The notes: generated by a model not told the origin, from the letters alone. Positions 35,103 to 44,481 are shown, counted from the stretch's first letter. The stretch is 64,000 nt of DNA from an uncultured Butyrivibrio sp. (GCA_945928575.1 CAMENP010000003.1:97925-161924), one strand, 5' to 3'. Numbers and translations are program-made.

Positions 35103-36860
35103 ATGGTTAATTTTAAAGAAGACGAACAGTTAAAAACGTTAAACCATTCATGTGCGCATCTTATGGCACAGGCAATCAGACATCTTTATCCGCAGGCTAA
35201 GTTCTGGGTAGGTCCGGTAGTTGCGGAAGGTTTCTATTATGATGTGGACCTCGGTGACGATGTTATCAGGGATGAAGATGTTGCGGCAATAGAGAAGGAA
35301 ATGAAGAAGCTTGCCAAGAAAGGCGACAAGATTGTCCGTAAAGAGATTTCCAAAGAAGAAGCTCTTGAAATGTTCAGTAATGACGAATATAAGGTTGATC
35401 TTATCTCTGACCTCGAAGACGGAACAATTACATGCTATGAGCAGGGCGATTTCACGGATCTGTGCCGCGGACCGCATGTTGACAATACAAGACTCTGCCG
35501 TCATTTCAAGCTTGTGAGACATTCGGGCGCATATTGGAAGGGCGACAGTAACAATAAGATGCTTCAGAGAATTTACGGAGTATGTTTCCCGACAGCGGAA
35601 GAACTCGAAGCACATCTGCAGCTTCTTGAGGAAGCCAAGGAAAGAGATCACAGAAAGATCGGCAAGGATATGAATCTTTTCATGGTTGATGACCTTGTAG
35701 GACGAGGACTTCCGATGTTTTTGCCAAAGGGTTATACAATCTGGCAGGAACTTGAGAACTATATCAAGACCAAGGAACGCAAACTTGGATATCTTCATGT
35801 AATGACACCTTGTGTCGGTACGGTTAATCTCTATAAGACCTCCGGACACTGGGATCATTATAAGGAAAATATGTTCCCGGCAATGGAAGTTGAGGGAGAA
35901 TCATTTGTATTGAGACCTATGAACTGCCCGCATCACATGATGATATATGCTAATAAGATGCACTCATATAAGGATCTTCCTATAAGAATCGGAGAGATTG
36001 CACATGACTTCAGATTCGAGGCAAGCGGAACCCTTAAGGGAATCGAGAGAGGCCGTCATTTCTGCCAGAACGATGCGCATATATTTGTCACACCTGAACA
36101 GATAAAGGACGAGTTTACCAATGTTGTTGACCTTATTTTCAGCACATACAAGGATTTCGGAATCACGGATTACCGTTGTGTGCTCTCACTCAGGGATCCG
36201 GCCAATAAGACTAAGTATCATGATGATGATGAGATGTGGGATAAGGCAGAGAATGCACTCAGAGAGGTTATGAACAGCCTCGGAATAGAATATACCGAAG
36301 AGATAGGTGAGGCAGCATTCTACGGACCTAAGCTTGATGTCAATGTTAAGCCGGCAGTAGGTAACGAATATACACTTTCCACATGCCAGCTTGATTTCTG
36401 TCTTCCGGCCAAGTTTGAACTCACATATGTTGACAAAGACGGCGAGAAGAAGACACCGGTTGTTCTCCACAGGGCAATTCTCGGTTCACTCGACAGATTT
36501 ATGGCATATATCCTCGAAGAGACCAAAGGAAATCTTCCTACATGGCTTGCACCGGTACAGGTTAAGGTTATACCGATAAAGACCGATGATGAAGAACTTA
36601 TGGCATATGCTCATGAGATCTGTGATGTACTCGAAGCTCATAATGTCAGATATGAACTTGATGACAGAGCAGAGAAGATGGGATACCGTATCAGGGAAGG
36701 ACAGATCCAGAAAGTTCCGTATCTCCTTGTAATAGGTGCCAGCGAGAAAAATGACAGAACTGTCTCATGTACACTTCACGGACAGAAGGAAAAGACAGTA
36801 TTCGGTCTTGACGAATTTGTCGAGAAAATTGATAACGAAATCAAGAATAAGCTCAGATAA
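35103..36860 (+). CDS. thrS: Threonyl-tRNA synthetase lacking the N-terminal TGS domain
   Basis: Charges tRNA-Thr. The frame reaches back to 35025 inside the terminator, but the ATG at 35103 after AAGGAGA is the real start. From it the protein enters at once the SAD/editing domain (HSCAHLMAQAI, then DLCRGPHV). The class II core holds motif 2 (HDFRFEASG) and zinc ligand Cys in RPMNCPHHM. A C-terminal anticodon-binding domain completes it. At 585 aa it lacks the ~60-residue TGS domain of the E. coli enzyme, while editing residues are kept. Confidence 0.95.
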   Translation: MVNFKEDEQLKTLNHSCAHLMAQAIRHLYPQAKFWVGPVVAEGFYYDVDLGDDVIRDEDVAAIEKEMKKLAKKGDKIVRKEISKEEALEMFSNDEYKVDLISDLEDGTITCYEQGDFTDLCRGPHVDNTRLCRHFKLVRHSGAYWKGDSNNKMLQRIYGVCFPTAEELEAHLQLLEEAKERDHRKIGKDMNLFMVDDLVGRGLPMFLPKGYTIWQELENYIKTKERKLGYLHVMTPCVGTVNLYKTSGHWDHYKENMFPAMEVEGESFVLRPMNCPHHMMIYANKMHSYKDLPIRIGEIAHDFRFEASGTLKGIERGRHFCQNDAHIFVTPEQIKDEFTNVVDLIFSTYKDFGITDYRCVLSLRDPANKTKYHDDDEMWDKAENALREVMNSLGIEYTEEIGEAAFYGPKLDVNVKPAVGNEYTLSTCQLDFCLPAKFELTYVDKDGEKKTPVVLHRAILGSLDRFMAYILEETKGNLPTWLAPVQVKVIPIKTDDEELMAYAHEICDVLEAHNVRYELDDRAEKMGYRIREGQIQKVPYLLVIGASEKNDRTVSCTLHGQKEKTVFGLDEFVEKIDNEIKNKLR

Positions 36861-36875
36861 TATTCAAATACAGGA

Positions 36876-36906
36876 AACCGCGATATGAGAAATACCGCGG
36901 TTTTTT
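36876..36906 (+). terminator. Intrinsic terminator after thrS
   Basis: AACCGCG (36876-36882) pairs with CGCGGTT (36896-36902), then a six-T run. Confidence 0.85.
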
Positions 36907-36921
36907 GTATGCCCGTAAGTA

Positions 36922-36949
36922 TTGCTAAAATAAACTCATATGTTATAAT
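36922..36949 (+). promoter_or_regulatory. Promoter of the binding-protein/histidine-kinase operon
   Basis: -35 TTGCTA (36922-36927), 16-nt spacer, perfect -10 TATAAT (36944-36949). Confidence 0.65.
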
Positions 36950-36979
36950 TAATATAAAATACACTATGGAAGCGTGAAT

Positions 36980-37801
36980 ATGTACTTGAGAAAGATTACA
37001 ATAATTATTACGGCAATTGTTATGGCAGCGGCATGCATGTTATGCGGATGTGCATCAGGTATGCAGCCACAGGAGGAGAGCGATGAGAATCTGCCTGTTT
37101 TGACGGTGGGTGTTGATGTATATCCGCCGTTTAATTATGCGGATGAGAACGGCAATCCTACAGGAATAGATATTGAACTGGCCAGAGAAGCTTTTAAGAG
37201 GATGGGGTATAAGGCGGTTTTTGAATCAATCGACTGGGAAAAGAAAAAATCACTTGTTGAGAATGGTGACATAGATTGCATATGGAGCTGTTTTTCGATG
37301 GACGGACGGGAAGATGAGTATAAATGGGCCGGACCATATATGATAAGCCGTCAGGTTGTTGCCGTTAATGAAGACAGTGATATACATAAATTAAGCGACC
37401 TTGGAGGAAAGATAGCTGCGGTACAGTCGACAACCAAGCCGGAACAGCTTTTTCTTAATGCTGACGGAATCAAGATTCCGAGACTTCGTGAATTATACAG
37501 TGTGGAAGACAGGGAATTGATATATACGATGCTTGGCAAGGGATATGTTGATGCCGTTGCGGCACATGAGACTTCAATACGGCAATATATGAAGGATTAT
37601 GACGTAAGCTACAGAATACTGGATGAGAGCCTTCTGACAACGGGAATAGGAGTGGCGTTTGCCATTAACGATGACAGGGGGCTTGACCTGAAACTTTCAG
37701 ATGTATTCAGGCAGATGGCAGAGGACGGAACCACCGGGGAAATACTAAGCAGATACGTTGATAATGCATCCGATTATCTGGAGGTGGGCGATTATGAGTA
37801 A
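36980..37801 (+). CDS. Amino-acid-type solute-binding lipoprotein (SBP_bac_3)
   Basis: Precursor with a lipoprotein signal ending LCGC (Cys24) and a family 3 periplasmic-binding fold: LTVGVDVYPPFNYADENGNPTGIDIELA, AVQSTTKPEQ, and GIGVAFAINDD near the end. No ABC permease or ATPase gene is nearby. Instead its stop overlaps a membrane histidine kinase, suggesting it senses a ligand for that kinase rather than feeding a transporter. The ATG at 36980 (after GGAAG) was chosen over the GTG at 36974. Confidence 0.85.
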   Translation: MYLRKITIIITAIVMAAACMLCGCASGMQPQEESDENLPVLTVGVDVYPPFNYADENGNPTGIDIELAREAFKRMGYKAVFESIDWEKKKSLVENGDIDCIWSCFSMDGREDEYKWAGPYMISRQVVAVNEDSDIHKLSDLGGKIAAVQSTTKPEQLFLNADGIKIPRLRELYSVEDRELIYTMLGKGYVDAVAAHETSIRQYMKDYDVSYRILDESLLTTGIGVAFAINDDRGLDLKLSDVFRQMAEDGTTGEILSRYVDNASDYLEVGDYE

Positions 37802-39950
37802 CAGGAAACCTTTCTTCAAAAGCTGGAAAGCATATGCGGCATACGGTATATTACTTGGCATCATAATCGGAATGTTAGTCGGGGCAGTATCTTTAAATTT
37901 TGCCAAGAAAAGAATCATGGCAAGCATGAGTGAGACCATCGGTTATATCAAAAAACAATGTACAACATATACCAGATATAATAATTCATCCGTCACAAAG
38001 AGTCTTATGCGCGCAATAGAAAGTGTGCAGCAGCTCAGCCGTGATATATGTAATGACGGTGGTAATGTTGAGCGCGGTAATCTGTCAAGATACATTCAGG
38101 AACTCAGAATGACCGGCGTTATAGTGTACGACCGCACCGGGAATGTTATCGAAGAATATAATACTGACGGGATCGGGGCAGCGGGATTGCAGGAATACGT
38201 TGATAAGGAAGCTGTATTTGATGTAGCTGACAACCCTATGAAAACATATATGACAAGAATTGCCATGGCAGACGGTTCATATATAGATCTGGCATCATAC
38301 GGTATTAAAGACAGCGATAATTTAGTTGTCGGATATTATCACACATCGGCGGCATATGCGAATAAATATAATCTGACGATACAGAATCTGTTAAGCGGAT
38401 ACAATACGGAAGGCGAAGGAACTATCGTTATAGCCGATGGTAATACAGTGTTGGCATCCAATGATGAGAGCCTTATCAACACACGGGTGGATGATGATTT
38501 TATCCTGGCTAATATCAAGAGCAGCCGGACAGGTGTAATGAAACATATCAGAAAAGGTTCTGACAGATATTACGGAGTTATGGATAAAGGCAGGGACTAT
38601 TATGTATATGTTTATGTGCCGTATTCGTATATTGGAACCAAGATATCCAAGAATATGATGCATGCTTTTCTTATCTATGCACTTGCCGTTGTCGTTATAT
38701 ATATTATCAGACGCAGGAGCATTAAAATAAGCGAGAATAAACGTGCGGTAATGGAGGCCGAATACAGGCAGCAGCTTATAGAGGCAGCCGAGAGGGCTGA
38801 AAGAGCCAATAAAGCCAAAACAGAGTTTTTACAACGAATGAGCCATGATATAAGAACGCCGATCAACGGAATACGGGGAATGGTCGAAATAGGCGATCAT
38901 TACAGTAATGACCTTGCCAAACAGGCAGAATGCAGGGCCAAAATCAAAGAATCCTCAGGTTATCTGCTCGAACTTATCAACGAGATCCTGGATATGGGCA
39001 AGCTTGAGGCAGGACAGATTAAATTAGAGAACAGACCTTTTGATCTGCATCAGCTGCTTAAGGAGATAGTGGATGTAACCACCAGACAGGCAGCGGACAG
39101 GGGCATTGAAGTCATAACATCACATGAAGGACTTGAACATAGCAGACTTATAGGAAGTCCGCTGCATCTTAAGAGAATGTTGATGAATATAATGAGCAAT
39201 GCTATCAAATACAATATAGATAACGGCAAAGTGTATCTAAGATGCCGTGATTTAAATAATGACGGTGACAATGCCAATATCGAATTCATATGCAGTGATA
39301 CCGGAATCGGTATGAGCCTTGAATTCCAGAAGCGTATTTTTGAACCGTTTGCCCAGGAAAAAGAAGATGCAAGGTCAAATTACGGCGGTTCGGGACTCGG
39401 TATGCCGATAGCCCGGAGTATTGTGGATAAGATGGGCGGTACACTTGATTTCGTCAGTGAGCAGGGCGAGGGAACTACATTTACAGCCGTAATTCCTTTT
39501 AAAATCGATAAATCAGTTCCTGACGAAAATATTGCACAGGCACAGGAAAAAATATCAATAAAAGGAGTAAAAGTGCTTGTTGCGGAGGATAATGAACTCA
39601 ATATGGAAATAGCATCATTTGTACTCGAAAATGCGGGTGCGGATGTCATTAAAGCAGTTAACGGCAAAGAGGCGGTTGATATATTCGAAAAGTCGCAGCC
39701 CGGAGATATAGATGTCATATTGATGGATATTATGATGCCGGAGATGGACGGACTGGAAGCGACGCGCCGTATACGAAACCTGAAGCGCCCGGATGCGGCC
39801 GAAATACCTATTATAGCTATGACGGCAAACGCTTTTACGGATGACCGTCAGAAGGCATTTGAAGCCGGAATGAATGAACATCTGACCAAACCGCTTGAAC
39901 CTGAGGTTATAGTTGATACCATACATAAATTTGTTGCCGGGAGGCAATAA
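37794..39950 (+). CDS. Membrane-bound hybrid histidine kinase
   Basis: 718-aa sensor. Transmembrane helix 1 (about 15-37), an extracytoplasmic sensor region with a dCache-like look (about 40-285), helix 2 (about 288-305), a short coiled coil, HisKA with phosphoacceptor His351 (MSHDIRTP), HATPase_c with N, G1 (DTGIGM) and G2 (GSGLGMPIA) boxes, and a C-terminal receiver domain with phosphoacceptor Asp645 (LMDIMMPEMDG). No output domain, so a phosphorelay partner must lie elsewhere. The ATG at 37794 follows GGAGGTG and overlaps the binding-protein gene by 8 nt. Confidence 0.9.
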   Translation: MSNRKPFFKSWKAYAAYGILLGIIIGMLVGAVSLNFAKKRIMASMSETIGYIKKQCTTYTRYNNSSVTKSLMRAIESVQQLSRDICNDGGNVERGNLSRYIQELRMTGVIVYDRTGNVIEEYNTDGIGAAGLQEYVDKEAVFDVADNPMKTYMTRIAMADGSYIDLASYGIKDSDNLVVGYYHTSAAYANKYNLTIQNLLSGYNTEGEGTIVIADGNTVLASNDESLINTRVDDDFILANIKSSRTGVMKHIRKGSDRYYGVMDKGRDYYVYVYVPYSYIGTKISKNMMHAFLIYALAVVVIYIIRRRSIKISENKRAVMEAEYRQQLIEAAERAERANKAKTEFLQRMSHDIRTPINGIRGMVEIGDHYSNDLAKQAECRAKIKESSGYLLELINEILDMGKLEAGQIKLENRPFDLHQLLKEIVDVTTRQAADRGIEVITSHEGLEHSRLIGSPLHLKRMLMNIMSNAIKYNIDNGKVYLRCRDLNNDGDNANIEFICSDTGIGMSLEFQKRIFEPFAQEKEDARSNYGGSGLGMPIARSIVDKMGGTLDFVSEQGEGTTFTAVIPFKIDKSVPDENIAQAQEKISIKGVKVLVAEDNELNMEIASFVLENAGADVIKAVNGKEAVDIFEKSQPGDIDVILMDIMMPEMDGLEATRRIRNLKRPDAAEIPIIAMTANAFTDDRQKAFEAGMNEHLTKPLEPEVIVDTIHKFVAGRQ

Positions 39951-40009
39951 CCATATGACAGGGCTTTCATATTATGTAATATAAAGGCATATATAAAGGG
40001 AGTCTTAAT

Positions 40010-40861
40010 ATGGCACAATTTACAAACCAGGCGCAGATCCGTTACGGAAATACTGTTGCCAGCTCAAACATTGCCGTCGGAGAAATCCTTGAAGTGATTT
40101 CAGCTTCTAAATCGGCTGTAAGATCTTCATACGGACAAAATGACTGTGTGACATATATAGTCAGCATAGTTAATTCGGGAACGGTGCCCGTAAGCGGGCT
40201 TACAGTTTCCGACAATCTCGGATCATATGGTTTTGGTGAAGGAACTCTTGTACCTTTATCATACATTGAAGGAACCGTTAAATATTATGTGAACGGAACT
40301 TTGCAGCCGGCGCCTGCCGTGACTGCGGACGGACAGTTTACAATAAGCGGAATAACCGTTCCGGCCGGGGGTAATGCGGCAATAATTTACGAAGCGATGA
40401 TTAACAGATATGCACCGCTTGAAGCAGGATCATCAATTACCAATACGGCTGTTATAAGTGGTGGCGGGATTTCACCGATTACCGTCGATGAGATTGTTCA
40501 GGCACAGGCATCCCCGCTTCTGACTATAACCAAATCGATCAGTCCGGTACCGGTAACTGAAAACGGAACAATCACTTACACATTTCTTATTCAGAACAGT
40601 GGAAGTGCGCCGGCTGACACAACGGACGGCGTTGTCGTGGCAGATACTTTTGAACCCGTCCTTACGGGACTTGCGGCGACGTATAACGGTAAGCAGCTCG
40701 TTGCGGGAACGGATTACACATATGATGAGGCATCCGGCGAATTTGCAACGATTGCAGGAAGAATAACAGTTCCGGCCGCATCATTCACACAGGATGCAGT
40801 CAATGGTGCATGGATTGTTAATCCGGGTGTTGGAACGCTTGTGGTAACAGGAACAATATAA
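40010..40861 (+). CDS. DUF11-type repeat protein without a signal peptide
   Basis: 283-aa, almost all-beta protein with two related halves. DUF11-like motifs are YIVSIVNSGTVPVSGLTVSDNL (about 45-66) and ITYTFLIQNSGSAPADTTDGVVVADTF (about 185-210), followed by the NTAVI-type strand. DUF11 domains are mostly known from cell-surface proteins, yet this one starts MAQFTNQAQIRYGN with no signal peptide, anchor or membrane helix, so export by a classical route is not evident. Function unknown. AAAGGGAG precedes the start. Confidence 0.7.
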   Translation: MAQFTNQAQIRYGNTVASSNIAVGEILEVISASKSAVRSSYGQNDCVTYIVSIVNSGTVPVSGLTVSDNLGSYGFGEGTLVPLSYIEGTVKYYVNGTLQPAPAVTADGQFTISGITVPAGGNAAIIYEAMINRYAPLEAGSSITNTAVISGGGISPITVDEIVQAQASPLLTITKSISPVPVTENGTITYTFLIQNSGSAPADTTDGVVVADTFEPVLTGLAATYNGKQLVAGTDYTYDEASGEFATIAGRITVPAASFTQDAVNGAWIVNPGVGTLVVTGTI

Positions 40862-40907
40862 CGTTCTATCCCGTGGGTAAAAATCCTGCGGGTGTACATA
40901 TTAAATG

Positions 40908-40937
40908 TTGCCGTATTATGTCATAATATGGTAAAAT
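40908..40937 (+). promoter_or_regulatory. Promoter of MCP-PilZ gene with palindrome filling the spacer
   Basis: -35 TTGCCG (40908-40913), 18-nt spacer, -10 TAAAAT (40932-40937). The spacer contains the perfect dyad TATTATG-T-CATAATA (40914-40928), well placed for a repressor. Confidence 0.45.
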
Positions 40938-40972
40938 AAAAATAATCATCAATGTATTACGGAGGAATTCTT

Positions 40973-43069
40973 ATGGAGTACGACGAGTCGGTTTTTAAAG
41001 AGAAAGCTAACCGGAGGGCAAGGAGAATATGGTTTATTTTTGCCATCCTTCTTTCAGCCAATTACGGAAGTGATCTGGCAAACGGGTTATCTTCATCAAC
41101 GTATTATATCATTTTCCTGGCATTATGCTGGGTACCGATTATTTCGGGAGAAATATTATTACGTGTCAAGGGATTTGCAACTGAAGCATATAAATACTGT
41201 CTGGTAATAGGGTATGGAATTTTCTATACATTTGTTATAAGCACGACGGAATCACCGATTGCTTTTACATATATCCTGCCGGTTACGAGTCTTCTGGTAT
41301 TGTATAAGAATAAGAAATTCATGGTTACATGCGGAATAGTGAATTCGGTGATAATAGCCGGAAGCGCCGTATACAGATATATGAATGGATTTAATTCCGC
41401 AGCTGACATGAAGAACTACCAGCTTGAATTAGCATGTATTATATTATGTTATGTGTGCTATGTAATGTCGATCAAGCATCTCAACGAATCCGACGGCGCC
41501 ATGACGGACAGCATCAAGGCTGACCTTAAGAGAGTTGTTACCACGGTCGAGCAGGTAAAGCAGGCAAGTAATTCGATTATGGATGGTGTGACAGTAGTAA
41601 GAGAACTGGCATCAGAGAACTCACACGGTGCCAATATCGTGGTAGACAGCATGGACAGGCTCAAAGATAATAACGAACGCTTGCAGCAGTCAACCGATTC
41701 ATCCAACCAGATGACAACAGATATACACGCACAGGTTAATAATGTTGCGGATATGATTGATAAGATGGTTGTTCTCACTGCGGAATCGGGAGAACATGCC
41801 AAGGTCAGCTCGGCAGACCTTGACAGTCTTATTGACACCACGAAGACAATGGCATCATTGTCCGAGGAGATAGGCAATATACTCAGTAATTTCAAAGACG
41901 AATTTGCGATGGTCAAGAAAGAAACCGGAACAATCGAGAATATTTCCGGACAGACCAATCTTCTTGCGCTTAATGCGTCAATAGAGGCAGCAAGAGCCGG
42001 AGAGGCAGGAAAGGGATTCGCGGTTGTAGCCGATCAGATACGTTCGCTCAGTACGGATACAAGAGCATCGTCAGGCACTATCAAGGAAGCGCTTACAAGG
42101 CTTGATGATACATCCGTTAAAATGACGGACTCCATAGAACAGACATTGAAGCTTATACAGCTTACACTTGATAAAGTTATGCTTGCCGCCGGTAACATTG
42201 CCAAGATTTCGGAAGATGCCGGTGAACTTGATAAGAATATCAGAACGATAGACACAGCCATTAAGGAAGTTGAATCATCCAATATTCATCTGGTGGACAA
42301 CCTTACTGAGGTAACGGGTATCGTTGCCGATATGACCGAGAATGTTACGGATTCCAACGAGATAAGCAAGAGGATGCTCAGCAAATACGATGAATCGGCA
42401 TCCAACATCAATACAATCGAGAAGGTTGTAGAATCGCTTATGTGCGAACTCGGTATCGGTGGTTTCATGGGTGTTGAGGATCTCGCACCGGGAATGAAAC
42501 TTATGATAGAGGCAGGAACGGATGACAAGTATTACGGTGAACTGGTATCCCATGCCGATAATATTATGACAATAAGGCTTAATGACGAAAGCGTTATCGC
42601 AGATAATACCGAATGCAGGATCCAGGTTACGGTCGGCAATGTTCTTTACTGCTGGGATAAGGTATGCATCAACAGGACCGGTGCAGCCAGAACATACAGC
42701 GTTCTCATTGAGTCAAGACCTAAGATCAATAACAGACGTAAATATCCGCGTGTGGATATAGATAATCCTTGTACCATTACGATTAAAGATATTGGAAGAA
42801 GCATAGAATGCAAGCTTGATAACATTAGTGCTAACGGATTTGCATTTATTACAAGCGATGATTATTTTATGAACAATAAGACAGCGCAGATATCACTTGA
42901 GATACATGATTTTGCTCTCACAAGGCATAATAAGCTTGAGGGCCGTGTTATCAGATGTTCGGACAATGAAGGCTCATACATCGTAGGCTGCCAGATGCCG
43001 GATGATGATTTCTTTATCAGGGATTATGTCAGCGGAAGACTTAAGAGGGAGAAAAACCAGAGAAAATAA
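40973..43069 (+). CDS. Methyl-accepting chemotaxis-type signalling protein fused to a PilZ c-di-GMP-binding domain
   Basis: 698 aa. About six transmembrane helices in residues 18-175 and no extracellular ligand domain. The MCP cytoplasmic coiled coil (about 180-490) carries the CheA/CheW hairpin tip [31 protein letters not shown] YcgR-N-like beta domain (about 500-585) leads to a C-terminal PilZ domain with both c-di-GMP motifs: RxxxR as R589KYPR593 and NxSxxG as NISANG. A link between c-di-GMP level and chemotaxis-type signalling is inferred. The ATG at 40973 follows GGAGGA; an upstream ATG at 40952 lacks one. Confidence 0.88.
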   Translation: MEYDESVFKEKANRRARRIWFIFAILLSANYGSDLANGLSSSTYYIIFLALCWVPIISGEILLRVKGFATEAYKYCLVIGYGIFYTFVISTTESPIAFTYILPVTSLLVLYKNKKFMVTCGIVNSVIIAGSAVYRYMNGFNSAADMKNYQLELACIILCYVCYVMSIKHLNESDGAMTDSIKADLKRVVTTVEQVKQASNSIMDGVTVVRELASENSHGANIVVDSMDRLKDNNERLQQSTDSSNQMTTDIHAQVNNVADMIDKMVVLTAESGEHAKVSSADLDSLIDTTKTMASLSEEIGNILSNFKDEFAMVKKETGTIENISGQTNLLALNASIEAARAGEAGKGFAVVADQIRSLSTDTRASSGTIKEALTRLDDTSVKMTDSIEQTLKLIQLTLDKVMLAAGNIAKISEDAGELDKNIRTIDTAIKEVESSNIHLVDNLTEVTGIVADMTENVTDSNEISKRMLSKYDESASNINTIEKVVESLMCELGIGGFMGVEDLAPGMKLMIEAGTDDKYYGELVSHADNIMTIRLNDESVIADNTECRIQVTVGNVLYCWDKVCINRTGAARTYSVLIESRPKINNRRKYPRVDIDNPCTITIKDIGRSIECKLDNISANGFAFITSDDYFMNNKTAQISLEIHDFALTRHNKLEGRVIRCSDNEGSYIVGCQMPDDDFFIRDYVSGRLKREKNQRK

Positions 43070-43689
43070 TGAATACAAGAGAAGAAGCATTGGAATATGG
43101 TCTTACTTTTCCGCAAACTTATGTGGATGCGCCGTTCCATGACCGAAATTGGCAGATAGTAAGGGTGAAACCATCCGGGAAGGCTTTCCTGTGGACATAC
43201 GAGCGCGGCGGCCTTATTAACCTTAATGTCAAAGTCGATCCGGAGTGGAGAGATTTCTGGAGAAATGCTTTCGAAGCGGTAATTCCGGGATGGCACCAGA
43301 ACAAGGAACATTGGAATACAATAATCCTGGACGGAAGCATCCCCGATAATACGATCAGGGATATGATATCCGCAAGCTATGATCTTGTGGCAGATAATCC
43401 GACGAAAAGAATATATGACGCGGTATGTAATATTCCCAAGGGAAAGGTGGCCACATACGGACAAGTCGCGGCACTTGCAGGGAATCCGAAAATGTCAAGA
43501 GCTGTCGGCAATGCACTCCATAAGAATCCGGATCCGGACAGAATCCCGTGCTACAGGGTGGTCAATGCAAAGGGCGAGCTTTCGGGAGCATTTGCTTTCG
43601 GAGGTAAGAATGTACAGGCTGAGAGACTTATGGCGGACGGAATAGAGGTCGTCAACGGCCGCGTTGATTTAAAGAAATACGGAATTTAA
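43069..43689 (+). CDS. MmcQ/YjbR (DUF419) - MGMT fusion protein
   Basis: 206 aa. Residues ~1-105 resemble the MmcQ/YjbR DNA-binding-like fold (LTFPQTYVDAPFHDRNWQIVRV, GLINLNVKVDPE). Residues ~112-200 are an O6-alkylguanine-DNA alkyltransferase-like domain (IYDAVCNIPKGKVATYGQVAALAG, then IPCYRVVN with Cys161). The alkyl acceptor cysteine is kept, but the usual PCHRV histidine is Tyr162, so repair activity is uncertain. It could be a true methyltransferase or an alkyltransferase-like sensor. Its ATG shares a base with the previous TAA, so it is co-translated with the MCP-PilZ gene. Confidence 0.85.
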   Translation: MNTREEALEYGLTFPQTYVDAPFHDRNWQIVRVKPSGKAFLWTYERGGLINLNVKVDPEWRDFWRNAFEAVIPGWHQNKEHWNTIILDGSIPDNTIRDMISASYDLVADNPTKRIYDAVCNIPKGKVATYGQVAALAGNPKMSRAVGNALHKNPDPDRIPCYRVVNAKGELSGAFAFGGKNVQAERLMADGIEVVNGRVDLKKYGI

Positions 43690-43699
43690 AAATTACCTC

Positions 43700-43728
43700 T
43701 TACATAATTCCGTAAATTATGTTAAGAT
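43700..43728 (+). promoter_or_regulatory. Promoter of DUF2798 gene with inverted repeat in spacer
   Basis: -35 TTACAT (43700-43705), 17-nt spacer, -10 TAAGAT (43723-43728). The inverted repeat ACATAATT (43702-43709)/AATTATGT (43715-43722) spans the spacer, typical of a TetR/MarR-type operator. Confidence 0.45.
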
Positions 43729-43769
43729 GACATGTATTCAAATTTATATGGTCATAATTGGAAACGCAC

Positions 43770-43825
43770 AATCCTCCGGGATGATAACGAACAACACATT
43801 CATTATTATTCAGGAGGATTTTTTT
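43770..43825 (+). terminator. Hairpin with poly-T that encloses the DUF2798 ribosome site
   Basis: AATCCTCC (43770-43777) pairs with GGAGGATT (43813-43820), followed by a T run to 43825. AGGAGG (43812-43817) is the ribosome site of the ATG at 43826, so the stem would mask it and could also terminate transcription. Confidence 0.5.
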
Positions 43826-44284
43826 ATGCCGAAAAATAAGTTTCAGGATGTCATATTTACAGCCATTATGGCGACAATAATGGTGTATGGTATGATAGTT
43901 TACAATGTTGCGTTAAATATGGGAGGAGTATATGCCACTACATTTAAGGCGGCGCTGCATGAGATGCCTGTAATGGTGCCAATCGCATTTGTGTTGGAGT
44001 TTTTCGTGGTTGGAAAGTTGGCCAGAAAGCTTGCTTTTACGGTAATGAAACCGGATGACAGACCGCAGTTTATCACATATGCAATTTCAATATGTATATG
44101 CTGTATAATGTGCCCGATAATGAGCTTTATTGCGACAATGCTTTTTAAGGACACGAAGAATTTCGCAACATTTATTCAGACATGGGGAATGAATTTCCCA
44201 ATGGCGATACTGTACCAGATGTTTTACTGTGGGCCGCTTGTGCGCCTGATTTTCAGACTTATATTCAGAGAGAAAAATAAATGA
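43826..44284 (+). CDS. DUF2798 family membrane protein
   Basis: 152-aa protein with four hydrophobic segments arranged as two repeats, each starting near an alternating IFTAIMATIMVYGMIVYN-like helix, the pattern of DUF2798. Function unknown. The start is fixed by AGGAGG 8 nt before the ATG at 43826; an open frame extends upstream to 43727 but is non-coding by context. Monocistronic between its own promoter and a terminator. Confidence 0.78.
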   Translation: MPKNKFQDVIFTAIMATIMVYGMIVYNVALNMGGVYATTFKAALHEMPVMVPIAFVLEFFVVGKLARKLAFTVMKPDDRPQFITYAISICICCIMCPIMSFIATMLFKDTKNFATFIQTWGMNFPMAILYQMFYCGPLVRLIFRLIFREKNK

Positions 44285-44289
44285 TTCTT

Positions 44290-44341
44290 TATTGCACTGT
44301 ACTTATTAATAAAATATATAAGCATAGTGCAATATTTTTTT
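44290..44341 (+). terminator. Intrinsic terminator after DUF2798 gene
   Basis: Long imperfect stem: arm 44290-44305 with arm 44319-44334 (core TATTGCACT/AGTGCAATA), then seven or more T. Confidence 0.8.
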
Positions 44342-44412
44342 GTATTATTCACAAAAACAGAAAACTAATTTTGTAAAAGTAGAAAATGAGGAATAATTTT
44401 TTATAAAAAAGG

Positions 44413-44440
44413 TTGTAAATTGTACAACAGGTGGTATAAT
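44413..44440 (+). promoter_or_regulatory. Promoter of the SulP transporter gene
   Basis: -35 TTGTAA (44413-44418), 16-nt spacer, perfect TATAAT (44435-44440). Two copies of TTGTACA (44420-44426 and 44449-44455) flank the -10 box and may be operator half-sites. Confidence 0.6.
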
Positions 44441-44481
44441 AAGGTGTTTTGTACACTTTATAGGAATGGAATGGAGAAAAA

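Noticed and set aside
40914..40928. Palindrome in the MCP-PilZ promoter considered as a transposon end or attachment site
   Set aside because: No matching copy or element boundary nearby; its place in the promoter spacer fits an operator better.
43727..43825. N-terminal extension of the DUF2798 gene
   Set aside because: Runs through a hairpin and poly-T and has no ribosome site; the AGGAGG-led ATG at 43826 is clearly better.
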